64,000 bases of DNA from Rhizobacter sp. (GCA_019635355.1 JAHBZQ010000001.1:3782001-3846000); one strand, 5' to 3'; shown: positions 26,053 through 35,188, numbered from the stretch's first letter. Numbers and translations: made by a program. The notes: generated by a model from the sequence alone, not told the origin.

Positions 26053-26779
26053 GGCGAAACTCCTGCTCGATGTCCCACGCTTCGAGCTGCACGCGCCGGT
26101 TGAGGTACATCGCAAAGCCGGCCCCCACGTAGAACGGCTCCAGCAGCAGCACGATGCCCGCGTAGACGCTCGCGGTGCACAGCGAGGCGAGCACCTCGCT
26201 GCCTTCGCCGCGGCCGACGAGCCAGTCGAAGATGTCGCCGCGCATCTGCTCGGGCGCGAACCACAGCGCCAGCGCGAGCGCGCCGAAAGTGAGCGAGGCC
26301 TCGATGTTGGCGAAGGCGAAGTGCATGCCCCCGGCCGCCCCTTGCTGCTGGCGCAGCAGCTGTTTGCGGCGCTGGCGCCGTGCCTTGCCGCGCTGGCCTT
26401 CGAGCTGGTAGATCGGCTGCGTGAAGGCGCGCCAGGGCGAGAAGCGGCGCCACAGCAGCGTGCTCAGCAGCTGCCCGCCCCACACGCTGCGTCGCTCGGC
26501 CCACAGGTCGGCGAAGCGGGTCTCCTGTCCGAAGACCGCGCGCGACAGCACGAAGAGGATGCTGCGGTCCATCCAGGGCTTGAACCAGAAGATGAGGAAG
26601 CTGGGCAACCACGGCGAGATCTCGACCGTGGCCAGCGCGAGGATCGCGAAGACGCCATACAGCGGCGCCCAGGTGCGCCAGATGGAGCGCGCGTTGGCCT
26701 GCACCAGGCGCACGCCGAGGTCGGTCGCCTCCCACATGGGGCGCGGCCGCAGCTCGACCGCGATCGCGTCAACCCGCAT
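26042..26779 (-). CDS. Integral membrane protein of the MoxR operon
   Basis: A 245-residue protein with about four hydrophobic helices (near 43-75, 95-105, 165-182 and 205-230) and a strongly basic cytoplasmic loop around residues 125-145 (QRGKARRQRRKQLLRQ). No named domain is recognised. It is fixed between SpoIIM and DUF4129 with 11-bp overlaps on both sides, so it belongs functionally with the MoxR cluster. A start at the ATG at 26779 is preferred over the long upstream extension, which merely overlaps SpoIIM. Confidence 0.75.
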   Translation of the reverse strand: MRVDAIAVELRPRPMWEATDLGVRLVQANARSIWRTWAPLYGVFAILALATVEISPWLPSFLIFWFKPWMDRSILFVLSRAVFGQETRFADLWAERRSVWGGQLLSTLLWRRFSPWRAFTQPIYQLEGQRGKARRQRRKQLLRQQQGAAGGMHFAFANIEASLTFGALALALWFAPEQMRGDIFDWLVGRGEGSEVLASLCTASVYAGIVLLLEPFYVGAGFAMYLNRRVQLEAWDIEQEFRRAF

Positions 26780-27812
26780 GCACGCTCCTCGCGGGTGACG
26801 GCGGCACGCGTGCCGGGCGGCCTTGCCAGCCGAGGTACGCGAAGACGAAGAGCCAGCACGCCCCACCCACGCCGTATTTCACTTCCGCCGGCACCCAGCG
26901 GGCCGACGACCAGAAGGCCTCGATCGCCGCCGCGATGACGAGCATGCCGATCACGCCGTAGACGATCACGATGGCCTCAGCCGCGGCCCGGCGCAGCGCT
27001 TCCAGCCGCGTGTGGCGGCCCGGTGCCAGCAGCGCGTGGCCCAGCTGCAGGCCGGCGGCACCGGCGAGCACGATGGCCGTGAGTTCGAAGGCGCCGTGCG
27101 TGACGACGAAGGACCAGAAGTTCTCCACGTGCCCGCGCCCCGTGAGGTAGCCCGCCACTGCCCCGAGGAAGACGCCGTTGAAGAGGATGAAGAAGACGCT
27201 GCCGATGCCCACGAAGAGGCCGCCCGCGAAACACTGGAAGCCGATGCCGATGTTGTGCATCACGTAGTAGCCGAACATCTGCCAGTCGGTCGAGGCGGTG
27301 CGGGTGCGGCCGAGCGCGCGCTCGCTGCCGCTGTACATCTGGTCGAACTCCTGCGCCTGCTCGGCGCTGGCGATGTGCAGGATGAACCCCGGGTCGAAGT
27401 AGCACGCGAGCCCCATCGCGACGGCCGGCACCAGGAAGAGCAGGGTGGCGGCGAGCAGGTACCAGCGCTGCTGCCGCACGGCCTGCGGGAAGTCGACCAG
27501 CACCAGCTGGCGCAGGCGCGCCACGCCGTAATCATGGCGGCGGTAGATGAGGCGGTGGGCACGCTGGGTGAGCGACTCCAGCCGCTGCGTGAGGTGGATC
27601 GGATACGCGCGTGCCTGCGACAGCGCGAGGTGCTCGCAAGCGCGGCGGTACAGCTCGGCGAGGCGGGCGCCATCGAGCGGCTTGGGTTTGCCGCCGGGCT
27701 TCTTGTCTTTGTCTTTCGTCTTGTCGCGCGGGCGTTTTTCGGCGCGGTCGAGGGCGTGCTCGAGTTCGTCCCACAGCGGGCCGTTCTGCGCTTCGAAGAG
27801 GCGGGGGGTCAT
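26769..27812 (-). CDS. SpoIIM (DUF95) family membrane protein
   Basis: A 347-residue protein of the stage II sporulation protein M family in a clearly non-sporulating genome. The N-terminal third is cytoplasmic and includes a Lys/Asp-rich stretch (DKTKDKDKKPGGKPK). Six or so hydrophobic helices follow (about 120-330), with the family segment FGYYVMHNIGIGFQCFAGG and GAFELTAIVLAGAAG. In sporulating Bacillus SpoIIM takes part in engulfment; in other bacteria SpoIIM-like genes accompany RDD and MoxR genes and have no known role. It overlaps RDD by 4 bp and the next gene by 11 bp. Confidence 0.88.
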   Translation of the reverse strand: MTPRLFEAQNGPLWDELEHALDRAEKRPRDKTKDKDKKPGGKPKPLDGARLAELYRRACEHLALSQARAYPIHLTQRLESLTQRAHRLIYRRHDYGVARLRQLVLVDFPQAVRQQRWYLLAATLLFLVPAVAMGLACYFDPGFILHIASAEQAQEFDQMYSGSERALGRTRTASTDWQMFGYYVMHNIGIGFQCFAGGLFVGIGSVFFILFNGVFLGAVAGYLTGRGHVENFWSFVVTHGAFELTAIVLAGAAGLQLGHALLAPGRHTRLEALRRAAAEAIVIVYGVIGMLVIAAAIEAFWSSARWVPAEVKYGVGGACWLFVFAYLGWQGRPARVPPSPARSVHAG

Positions 27813-28543
27813 GGGCGCTCTCCGGTGCGGCGCGGGTCGTGGCGGTTGCCCACCAGCCACTGCGCCACACCGAGCAGCCGGCCGGTGGCGTCGCCGCCCT
27901 GGCCGGGGGTGACCGAGCGGGCGAGCTGGGCCAGCTCGTCGAGCCGGGCTGGGGTGAGCCGCTTGGCCCGCCCGGCCCAGGCCACGATGGCGGCCTGCTC
28001 GCGTGGGGCGAGGGCACGGGCGGGCGCGGTGGCGGCGGCGTCGGGCAACTGGCCGTGCAGGGCCACCGTGTCGGCGTAGACCACGAGCGTGCCGGCGGCG
28101 AGGTCGCCCAGGCGCTTGAAGTCGCGGCGCAACAGCATCGTGAGCAGACCGCTCGCATAGAGGAAGGGGAAGAAATCGGCCGCGCGCAGCAGGTTGCGCG
28201 TGAGGGCGGCAGCGGGCGTGACGGGCAGGCCCGAGTCCATCACCACCTGCAAGCCGAACATGCGCTTGCCCGGCGTGGCGCCCGACCCCGTGAGCTCGAA
28301 GAACACCGGGTAGAACCACTCCAGCAGGAAGTAGCTCACCAGCAGCAGGCCCTGGCCCATGCCGCCGAGCGGGATGGCGGCGATCGACACCACCATGAAG
28401 AGACCAAAGCGCACGCCCAGGTCGACCATGTAGGCCAGCGCCCGGGCAGCGGCGCCGGCAGGGCGCAGCGACAGCGCAATGCCCTCGGGTGTTTCGGCGG
28501 TGTACAGCGTGTCGAGTGACACGGCCAGGTGCTCAGCAGACAC
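27809..28543 (-). CDS. RDD family membrane protein (first gene of the MoxR operon)
   Basis: A 244-residue protein with an RDD domain (about residues 25-160): paired helices with the Arg/Asp positions (RALAYMVDLGVRFGLF, TPGKRMFGLQVV) and a terminal GDLAAGTLVVY. The remaining C-terminal 80 residues are soluble. It is the most upstream gene of the minus-strand cluster. The ATG at 28543 is close to the region shared with the divergent FAD-linked oxidase gene, so a bidirectional promoter region (28544-28659) is likely. RDD proteins have been linked to transport, but here the function is open. Confidence 0.87.
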   Translation of the reverse strand: MSAEHLAVSLDTLYTAETPEGIALSLRPAGAAARALAYMVDLGVRFGLFMVVSIAAIPLGGMGQGLLLVSYFLLEWFYPVFFELTGSGATPGKRMFGLQVVMDSGLPVTPAAALTRNLLRAADFFPFLYASGLLTMLLRRDFKRLGDLAAGTLVVYADTVALHGQLPDAAATAPARALAPREQAAIVAWAGRAKRLTPARLDELAQLARSVTPGQGGDATGRLLGVAQWLVGNRHDPRRTGERP

Positions 28544-28659
28544 GTCGCGTCAGCGCCTCCCCGCGCATGGCATTGGTGTGCGGGCGGATTCTAGGGGCCG
28601 CTTTTTGCCCGGAAGCGCAGAATCGCTGCATCCGCGATTCCTGTTGTTGGAGCCTGCCC

Positions 28660-30078
28660 GTGAACGCCCCGCTTCCCTCCCATGTGCTGCCCCCGATGGA
28701 ACGCCGCCCGGTGCCGGCGGCGATGCACGAGGCCTTGAAGGCCCATTTCGGCGAGCGCTGCTCGGCGGCGCTCGCGGTGCGCGAGCAGCATGGCCGCGAC
28801 GAGTCGCCGTTCGACGTGGCGCCGCCTGATCTGGTCGTCTACTGCGAGAGCACCGAGGAGGTCGCCTTCGTCGTGAAGCTGGCCGATGCGCATGCGGTGC
28901 CGGTCATTCCCTTCGGCGTGGGCTCCTCGCTCGAAGGGCATCTGCTGGCGGTGCAGGGCGGTGTGAGCATCGACCTCTCACGCATGCAGAAGATCGTGTC
29001 GCTCGAGCCCGATGACCTCACGGTCACGGTGCAGCCTGGCGTGACGCGCACCCAGCTCAACAACGAGATCCGCCACAGCGGCCTCTTCTTCCCCATCGAC
29101 CCCGGCGCCGACGCGAGCCTGGGCGGCATGACGGCCACCCGCGCCAGCGGCACGAATGCCGTGCGCTACGGCACGATGCGTGAGAACGTGTTGGGCCTGA
29201 CTGTTGTCACGCCGCAGGGCGAGGTGATCCGCACCGGCACGCGCGCGCGCAAGTCGAGCGCCGGCTACGACCTCACGCGCCTGATGGTCGGCAGCGAGGG
29301 CACGCTGGGCGTGATGACCGAGATCACGCTGCGCCTGTACCCGCTGCCCGAGGCGGTGCTGGCGGCGGTGTGCACCTTCCCGAGTGTCGACGCGGCGGTG
29401 CGCACCACGATCCAGATCATCCAGCTCGGTGTGCCCATTGCCCGCTGCGAGCTGCTCGATGCGAACACGGTGCGCGCCGTCAACCTGCGCGACAAGCTGG
29501 GCCTGACCGAAGCGCCGATGCTGCTGATGGAATTCCACGGCAGCGAGGCCGGCGTGGCCGAACAGTCGGCCACCGTGCAGGCGATCGCCGACGAGCTCGG
29601 CGGCCAGGGTTTCGAATGGGCGACGACACCGGAGGCGCGCACGCGGCTGTGGGCGGCGCGCCATCACGCCTACCTGTCGGCGCTGCAGACCAAGCCCGGT
29701 TGCCGCGCCGTGACCACCGACACCTGCGTGCCCATCTCGCGTCTCGCCGACTGCATCAATGAAAGCGTGGCCGAGGTCGAGGCGAGCGGCCTGTCGTACT
29801 TCCTCGTGGGGCACGTGGGCGACGGCAACTTCCACATGGGCTACCTCGTCGACCCGACGATTCCCGCCGAGCGGGATCTCGCCGAGCAGCTGAACCACCA
29901 ACTCGTGCAACGTGCACTCAAGGTTGGCGGCACCTGCACCGGCGAGCACGGCGTGGGCCTGCACAAGCAGGGTTTCCTGGTGGAGGAAACGGGCGAGGGC
30001 GCCGTCTCGATGATGAGAACGCTCAAGCGTGCACTCGACCCGAAGAACATCATGAACCCTGGAAAGATCTTCAGTTAG
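28660..30078 (+). CDS. FAD-linked oxidase, D-lactate dehydrogenase/glycolate oxidase (GlcD) type
   Basis: A 472-residue flavoprotein of the FAD_binding_4 family. The N-terminal FAD domain has PFGVGSSLEGHLLAV (about residues 85-99), DPGADASLGGM and TRASGTNAVRYGTMR, and MVGSEGTLGVMTEI. The C-terminal FAD-oxidase domain ends with GHVGDGNFHMG, TGEHGVG and RALDPKNIMNPGK. It is closest in layout to bacterial D-lactate dehydrogenase (cytochrome) or GlcD-like 2-hydroxyacid oxidases; the substrate is not proven. GTG at 28660 is preferred because TTGGAG precedes it; ATG 28696 is an alternative. It is divergent from the RDD gene. Confidence 0.9.
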   Translation: MNAPLPSHVLPPMERRPVPAAMHEALKAHFGERCSAALAVREQHGRDESPFDVAPPDLVVYCESTEEVAFVVKLADAHAVPVIPFGVGSSLEGHLLAVQGGVSIDLSRMQKIVSLEPDDLTVTVQPGVTRTQLNNEIRHSGLFFPIDPGADASLGGMTATRASGTNAVRYGTMRENVLGLTVVTPQGEVIRTGTRARKSSAGYDLTRLMVGSEGTLGVMTEITLRLYPLPEAVLAAVCTFPSVDAAVRTTIQIIQLGVPIARCELLDANTVRAVNLRDKLGLTEAPMLLMEFHGSEAGVAEQSATVQAIADELGGQGFEWATTPEARTRLWAARHHAYLSALQTKPGCRAVTTDTCVPISRLADCINESVAEVEASGLSYFLVGHVGDGNFHMGYLVDPTIPAERDLAEQLNHQLVQRALKVGGTCTGEHGVGLHKQGFLVEETGEGAVSMMRTLKRALDPKNIMNPGKIFS

Positions 30079-30103
30079 CAGCGCGAGACCCGGCTCGTAG
30101 ACT
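30075..30103 (+). promoter_or_regulatory. Candidate rsmB promoter (leaderless)
   Basis: TTAGCA (30075-30080, four of six consensus bases) and TAGACT (30098-30103) with a 17-bp spacer; the GTG start of rsmB follows 7 nt later, so the transcript would start at the initiation codon. Confidence 0.4.
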
Positions 30104-30110
30104 CGACCGG

Positions 30111-31427
30111 GTGAAGTCCCTCCCACTCTCCCAACTCATCACGCACACGGCCGACGCCGTGCAGGCCGTGCGTGCCGGCCGCTCGCTCAACGACGCACTG
30201 GCGCGTTGCCCCTTTGACGCCCGGCCCGGCGTGCAGGCGCTGTCGTTCGAAGTGCTGCGCCGCCTCGGTGCCGCGCAGGCGATCCGCGCCCGGCTGGCGC
30301 CCAAGACGCCGTCGCCGCCCGTCGACGCGCTGCTGCTGACCGCGCTGGCGCTGTTGTGGCCCGACGCGCAAGACGGCGCCCGCTACGAGCCCCACACGGT
30401 GGTCGACCAGGCGGTCGACGCGGCCAAGCGCCGTTCGCAGTCCAGCGCACCCTTCATCAACGCGGTGCTGCGGCGTTTCCTGCGCGAGCGCGACACGCTC
30501 GTGGTCGCCGCCGAGGCCGACCCGGTGGCGCACCACAACCACCCGCGCTGGTGGATCGACCGCCTGCGCGCCGACTGGCCCACGCAATGGCAAGCGGTGC
30601 TCGACGCCAACAACCATCACCCGCCGATGGCGCTGCGGGTCAACGCCCGCCACGGCAGCGTGGCCGCCTACCGCGAGCGCCTGCAACAGGCGGGCATCGC
30701 CTCGCAACCGGCCGGTGCGCACGGCCTGGTGCTCGCCTCGCCGGTGCCGGTGCAGCAACTGCCCGGTTTTGCCGAAGGCGACGTGTCGGTGCAAGACACC
30801 GCCGCCCAGCTGGCCGCGCCGCTCCTGATCGGCGAGGGCCTGCCGCCCGGCGCCCGTGTGCTCGACGCCTGCGCCGCCCCCGGCGGCAAGACCGCGCACC
30901 TGCTGGAGCTGGCCGACCTCGACGTGCTCGCGCTCGACGCCGACCCGGCCCGCCTGGAGCGGGTGCACGACACGCTGGCCCGCCTCGGCCTCCAGGCACG
31001 CAGCGTGGCCGCCGACGCCCGCCGCCCCGCCGACTGGTGGGACGGCACCCCGTTCGACGCCATCCTGCTCGACGCGCCCTGCAGCGCCTCGGGCATCGTG
31101 CGCCGCCACCCCGACGTGCGCTGGCTGCGCCGCGACAGCGACATCCCCGCCCTGGCCCGCACCCAGGGCGAGCTGCTCGACGCGCTGTGGCCGCTGCTCA
31201 AACCAGGTGGGCGCTTGCTTTACTGCACATGCTCGGTCTTCAAGGCCGAAGGCCAGCGGGTGATCGACGCTTTTTTGCAACGCCAAGGGCCCGGAGAAGC
31301 CACGCTGCAGCCCGCGGCGCCCGGCCACCTGCTGCCGCTGCCCGACAATTCGGGCAACGGCGCGGCGCCCGCTTCAGGTGCATCGCCAGACGGCTTTTTC
31401 TACGCTCTGCTGGCCAAAGCCTCCTGA
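30111..31427 (+). CDS. rsmB: 16S rRNA (cytosine967-C5)-methyltransferase RsmB
   Basis: A 438-residue enzyme: N-terminal NusB-like RNA-binding domain (residues about 5-140; RSQSSAPFINAVLRRFLRE) and a C-terminal SAM-dependent methyltransferase domain (DACAAPGGKTAHLLE motif I). Two conserved cysteines are in place: Cys324 in DAPCSASG and Cys374 in YCTCSVF, used for methyl transfer and product release. Start GTG at 30111, with no ribosome binding site but a promoter-like -10 immediately upstream. rsmB followed by a DUF4390 gene and ntrY-ntrX is a common Burkholderiales order. Confidence 0.95.
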   Translation: MKSLPLSQLITHTADAVQAVRAGRSLNDALARCPFDARPGVQALSFEVLRRLGAAQAIRARLAPKTPSPPVDALLLTALALLWPDAQDGARYEPHTVVDQAVDAAKRRSQSSAPFINAVLRRFLRERDTLVVAAEADPVAHHNHPRWWIDRLRADWPTQWQAVLDANNHHPPMALRVNARHGSVAAYRERLQQAGIASQPAGAHGLVLASPVPVQQLPGFAEGDVSVQDTAAQLAAPLLIGEGLPPGARVLDACAAPGGKTAHLLELADLDVLALDADPARLERVHDTLARLGLQARSVAADARRPADWWDGTPFDAILLDAPCSASGIVRRHPDVRWLRRDSDIPALARTQGELLDALWPLLKPGGRLLYCTCSVFKAEGQRVIDAFLQRQGPGEATLQPAAPGHLLPLPDNSGNGAAPASGASPDGFFYALLAKAS

Positions 31428-31483
31428 CCGAGGCTTCCTGACTTTTGCGCTGCGCACGACCTTCTTGCACCGTTTCTTCGCCG

Positions 31484-32059
31484 TTGCCTGCCTGGATCCG
31501 GTCGCTCGTCGGCTGGGTGCGCCATGCGGGCGGCGCGGTGCTGGCGGCGCTCGTCCTGAGCCTGGCCGTCGGTAGCGCCCACGCCGAGCCCGTCACCCTC
31601 GACAGCTTCGAGCTGACCCGCAGCGACGACGGCCTGGCGCTGAGCTTCTCGGCCCGCTTCGAACTCTCCAAGCCCATTGAAGAGGCGCTGCAGAAAGGCG
31701 TGCCGCTCTTCTTCGTGGCGCAGGCCGAGGTGTTCCGTGACCGCTGGTACTGGGCCGACAAACGCCTGGCGCAGGCCACGCGCACCTGGCGGCTGGCCTT
31801 CCAACCGCTCACGCGCAAGTACCGCGTCACCTATGGCGGCCTCAGCCAGCACTACGACAGCCTGCCCGACGCGCTGACCGCCGTCACCCGCAGCGTGAAC
31901 TGGAAGCTCGTCGACGCGGCCCAGCTCGACGACGGCAAGCACTACGTCGAATTCAGCTACCAGCTCGACAACACGCAGCTGCCGCGCCCGATGCAGATCG
32001 GCATCGGCGGCCAGTCCGACTGGTCGTTCAAGGTCGAGCGCACCCGGCGCTTGAACTGA
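31484..32059 (+). CDS. DUF4390 domain exported protein
   Basis: A protein of about 191 residues (the start is uncertain) with a signal peptide whose hydrophobic core is AVLAALVLSLAVGSAHA, then a beta-rich DUF4390 domain (DSFELTRSDDGLALSFSARFELSKP... WYWADKRLAQATRTWRLAFQPLTRKYRVTY). The frame is open upstream to TTG 31445; TTG 31484 is used because it yields a signal peptide of normal length, and GTG 31517 is also possible. None has a good ribosome binding site. Encoded between rsmB and ntrY, as in related bacteria. Function unknown; possibly an envelope partner of the NtrY system. Confidence 0.75.
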   Translation: MPAWIRSLVGWVRHAGGAVLAALVLSLAVGSAHAEPVTLDSFELTRSDDGLALSFSARFELSKPIEEALQKGVPLFFVAQAEVFRDRWYWADKRLAQATRTWRLAFQPLTRKYRVTYGGLSQHYDSLPDALTAVTRSVNWKLVDAAQLDDGKHYVEFSYQLDNTQLPRPMQIGIGGQSDWSFKVERTRRLN

Positions 32060-32060
32060 T

Positions 32061-32140
32061 GACAGCCCCCACGTCGCCTCGCTCCTGCCCCCCGAGGGGG
32101 CGCCCAGCCGGCTTGGGGCGGCCCGGCGCCGGCTGGGTCC
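32061..32140. repeat. GC-rich palindromic (REP-like) intergenic element
   Basis: Between the DUF4390 stop and ntrY lie two adjacent perfect dyads: GCCCCC-CGA-GGGGGC (32087-32101), and CCCAGCCGGC (32103-32112) with GCCGGCTGGG (32128-32137) around 15 nt. This compact C/G-rich double hairpin resembles the dispersed intergenic repeats common in Comamonadaceae and the Rubrivivax-Leptothrix group. Only one copy is in this window, so repetition is inferred from memory of such elements. Confidence 0.55.
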
Positions 32141-32166
32141 TCGCCTGACCGACACAGGCGCATGCG

Positions 32167-34467
32167 ATGAAAAAAGCGACCCGCTGGGCCTGGATCATCT
32201 CCCTGGTCGCAGTGACGGGCGCCGGGCTGGTGCTGGTCTTCCTGCTCTCGCTCGCCACCAACAGCCGCGGCCTCTACGAGCGCCACTACGTGTGGCTGTT
32301 CTGGGTCAACGTGGTGGTGGCCTCGCTGCTCGTGCTCGTGATCGGCATCGCCGGGGTGCGGCTGATGGTGCGCGTGCGGCGCGGCAAGTTCGGCAGCCGC
32401 TTGCTGCTGCGGCTGGCGGCGGTGTTTGCGATGGTGGGCGTGGTGCCGGGCCTGTTGATCTACGTGGTGTCGTACCAGTTCGTCTCACGCAGCATCGAGA
32501 GCTGGTTCGACGTGAAGGTGGAAGGCGCGCTCGACGCCGGCCTGAGCCTCGGCCGCGGCACGCTCGATGCGCAGCTCAACGACCTCACCACCAAAACCCG
32601 GCTCGCCGCCGAGCGCCTGGCCGACACGCCCAACCCGGTGCCGCCGCTGGTGCTCGAGCGCCTGCGCGAGCAGCTCTTTGCGCAGGAGGTCACCTTGCTC
32701 GGCCCCAACGGGCAGGTGCTCGTCACCGCCGGCGGCCTGACCGGTGCGCTGGCGCCCGAGCGGCCCAGCCCGCTGCTGCTGCGGCAGGCGCGCAGTGCAC
32801 GCATCACCGGCCAGCTCGAAGGGCTGGACGAAGACACCGCCGCGCAATCGGGCAGCGCACGCATCCGCACGCTGGCGCACATGCCGAGCAACAGCCTGGC
32901 GCTCGGCCCGCAAGACCGCTTCCTCATGGTCACGCAGCTGCTGCCGAGCGCGATGGTCACGCAGGCGCTGGCGGTGCAGGCGGCCTATCGCGAATACCAG
33001 CAGCGCGCGCTGGCGCGCGAAGGGCTGCGCCGCATGTACATCGGCACGCTCACGCTCACGCTGATCCTCGCGGTGTTTGGCGCGCTGCTGCTCGCGGTGA
33101 CGCTCGGCAACCAGCTCGCCCGCCCGCTGCTCGTGCTCGCCGAAGGCGTGCGGCAGGTGGCGCGTGGCGACCTCACGCGCAAGCCGGTGTTCGCCTCGAA
33201 AGACGAGTTGAGCGGCCTCACCCGCTCGTTTGCCGACATGACCGAGCAGCTCTCGGAAGCGCGCTCGCTGGTGCAGCGCAGCCTGGCGCAACTCGAAGCC
33301 GCGCGCAGCAACCTGCAGACCATCCTCGACAACCTCACGGCGGGCGTGATCGTGTTCGACCGCGAGGGCCACATCGACACCGTGAACCCCGGCGCCACGC
33401 GCATCCTGCGCCAGCCGGTGTCGGCCTACCGGGGCCGCACGCTCGACGAAGTGCCGGGGCTGCAGGAATTCGCCGCCGCGGTGAGACAGCGCTTCGAGCA
33501 GCACCAGGACAGCCCCGAGGCCGGCGAGCGCGACCACTGGCAGGACGCCTTCGACCTGCAGGTGGTTGACCGGCGCGCCAACGAGAGAGGCGGCGAGCCA
33601 GACGGCGACAAGATCACCCTGCTCGTGCGCGGCGCGGCCATGCCCCATGCAGGCCGCCTGATGGTGTTCGACGACATCACCGAAGTGGTCTCCGCCCAGC
33701 GCGCCGAAGCCTGGAGCGAAGTCGCGCGCCGCCTCGCGCACGAGATCAAGAACCCGCTCACGCCCATCCAGCTCTCGGCCGAGCGGCTGCAGCACAAGCT
33801 CGAATCCAAGCTCGAAGGCCTCGACCAGGCCATGCTCGCGCGCTCGGTGGGCACCATCGTCAACCAGGTGCAGGCGATGAAGCAGCTCGTCAACGAGTTC
33901 CGCGACTACGCCCGCCTGCCCGCGGCCAAGCCCCAGGCGCTCGATCTGAACGCGCTGGCCTCCGAGGTGCTCACGCTCTACGCCACCGCGCAGGAAGCCG
34001 GGCGCCTCAAGGCCGAGCTGACCCCCGAGCTTCCACTGATCCTCGGCGACACCTCGCAGCTGCGCCAGGTCATCCACAACCTCGTGCAGAACGCGCTCGA
34101 CGCCATCGCCGAGCGGCCCGACGGCTGCGTGCGCCTGCGCACCGAGATTGCCCGCACCGAGCAGGGCGAGCTGCGTGCGGTGCGCCTGCAGGTGCTCGAC
34201 AACGGCCCGGGCTTCTCGGAGAAGGTGCTCAAGCGCGCCTTCGAGCCCTACGTCACCACCAAGACCCGCGGCACCGGCCTCGGCCTCGCGGTGGTGAAGA
34301 AGATCGCCGACGAACACGGCGCCCGCGTCCGCCTCGCCAACCTCACCTACACCGGCCCGGGTGGCGCCGAGGTGGCGGGCGCGCAAGTTTCGCTATCATT
34401 TTCGAAATTCGCGCCGGCCGACAGCGTCACCGCTGTTCCAGCACCCCCCGAGGCCCGAGCGCACTGA
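32167..34467 (+). CDS. ntrY: NtrY-type membrane sensor histidine kinase
   Basis: A 766-residue kinase. Two transmembrane helices near the N-terminus (about 9-30 and 43-65) and a third near 85-105 precede a periplasmic region; a later helix (about 295-320) leads to a HAMP domain (NQLARPLLVLAEGVRQVARGDL). A PAS domain follows (about 370-480), then the HisKA phosphorylation motif RRLAHEIKNPLTPIQL with His525, and a HATPase domain with N, D and G boxes (NLVQNALDAI, DNGPGF, GTGLGLAVVKK). The layout is that of NtrY, which senses nitrogen or redox state. It is paired with the response regulator gene 6 bp downstream. Confidence 0.93.
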   Translation: MKKATRWAWIISLVAVTGAGLVLVFLLSLATNSRGLYERHYVWLFWVNVVVASLLVLVIGIAGVRLMVRVRRGKFGSRLLLRLAAVFAMVGVVPGLLIYVVSYQFVSRSIESWFDVKVEGALDAGLSLGRGTLDAQLNDLTTKTRLAAERLADTPNPVPPLVLERLREQLFAQEVTLLGPNGQVLVTAGGLTGALAPERPSPLLLRQARSARITGQLEGLDEDTAAQSGSARIRTLAHMPSNSLALGPQDRFLMVTQLLPSAMVTQALAVQAAYREYQQRALAREGLRRMYIGTLTLTLILAVFGALLLAVTLGNQLARPLLVLAEGVRQVARGDLTRKPVFASKDELSGLTRSFADMTEQLSEARSLVQRSLAQLEAARSNLQTILDNLTAGVIVFDREGHIDTVNPGATRILRQPVSAYRGRTLDEVPGLQEFAAAVRQRFEQHQDSPEAGERDHWQDAFDLQVVDRRANERGGEPDGDKITLLVRGAAMPHAGRLMVFDDITEVVSAQRAEAWSEVARRLAHEIKNPLTPIQLSAERLQHKLESKLEGLDQAMLARSVGTIVNQVQAMKQLVNEFRDYARLPAAKPQALDLNALASEVLTLYATAQEAGRLKAELTPELPLILGDTSQLRQVIHNLVQNALDAIAERPDGCVRLRTEIARTEQGELRAVRLQVLDNGPGFSEKVLKRAFEPYVTTKTRGTGLGLAVVKKIADEHGARVRLANLTYTGPGGAEVAGAQVSLSFSKFAPADSVTAVPAPPEARAH

Positions 34468-34473
34468 GGATTC

Positions 34474-35181
34474 ATGGCCACCATTCTTGTTGTCGACGAC
34501 GAACTGGGCATCCGCGCCCTGCTGTCCGAAATCCTGAGCGATGAAGGCCACAGCGTCGAGCTGGCCGAGAACGCGGCGCAGGCCCGGGCCATCCGCGAGC
34601 GGGTGCGCCCCGACCTCGTGCTGCTCGACATCTGGATGCCCGATGTCGATGGCATCACCCTCCTCAAGGAGTGGGGCGCGTCGTCCTTGCTGACGATGCC
34701 GGTGATCATGATGTCGGGCCACGGCACCATCGACACCGCCGTCGAGGCGACCAAGGTCGGCGCGATCGCCTTCCTCGAAAAACCCATCACGTTGCAGAAG
34801 CTGCTGCGTGCCGTCGAGCAGGCCCTGGCCAAGCCGGCTGCGCGGGCGGCTGGTGCCCACCACAACAACGCCCTGGCGCCTGCCCGCGTGGAGATCGGTA
34901 TCTCGATCGACGGCGCGGCGTCCGGCGTGGCGCCGATGCTGCCGCCGGTGCCGCTCGTGCTCGGGCCGCAACCCGAGCAGCTCTTCGAGCTCGATCGCCC
35001 GCTGCGCGAGGCGCGCGATGCCTTCGAGAAGAGCTACTTCGAATTCCACCTGGCCAAGGAAAACGGCAGCATGACGCGCGTGGCCGAAAAGACCGGCCTG
35101 GAGCGCACGCACCTGTACCGCAAGCTCAAGCAGCTGGGGGTGGATCTCAGCCGCAACAAGCGCGGTGCCGGGGGCAACTGA
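34474..35181 (+). CDS. ntrX: NtrX-like response regulator lacking the AAA+ domain
   Basis: A 235-residue regulator. The receiver domain (residues 3-118) has the acidic pair DD at 8-9, phosphoacceptor Asp52 in LLDIWMPDVDG, and the conserved Lys in EKPIT. A Pro/Ala-rich linker (about 125-180) follows, then a C-terminal Fis-type helix-turn-helix (AKENGSMTRVAEKTGLERTHLYRKLKQLGVD, about 192-223). The central sigma-54 AAA+ domain present in classical NtrX (about 450 residues) is missing. The junction is clean, with no frameshift. It probably acts as a conventional DNA-binding regulator or with another activator. Partner: NtrY immediately upstream. Confidence 0.88.
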   Translation: MATILVVDDELGIRALLSEILSDEGHSVELAENAAQARAIRERVRPDLVLLDIWMPDVDGITLLKEWGASSLLTMPVIMMSGHGTIDTAVEATKVGAIAFLEKPITLQKLLRAVEQALAKPAARAAGAHHNNALAPARVEIGISIDGAASGVAPMLPPVPLVLGPQPEQLFELDRPLREARDAFEKSYFEFHLAKENGSMTRVAEKTGLERTHLYRKLKQLGVDLSRNKRGAGGN

Positions 35182-35188
35182 GTCTGGC

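Noticed and set aside
32087..32137. The double dyad as the terminator of DUF4390
   Set aside because: No U-tract follows either dyad; a dispersed repeat is the simpler reading.
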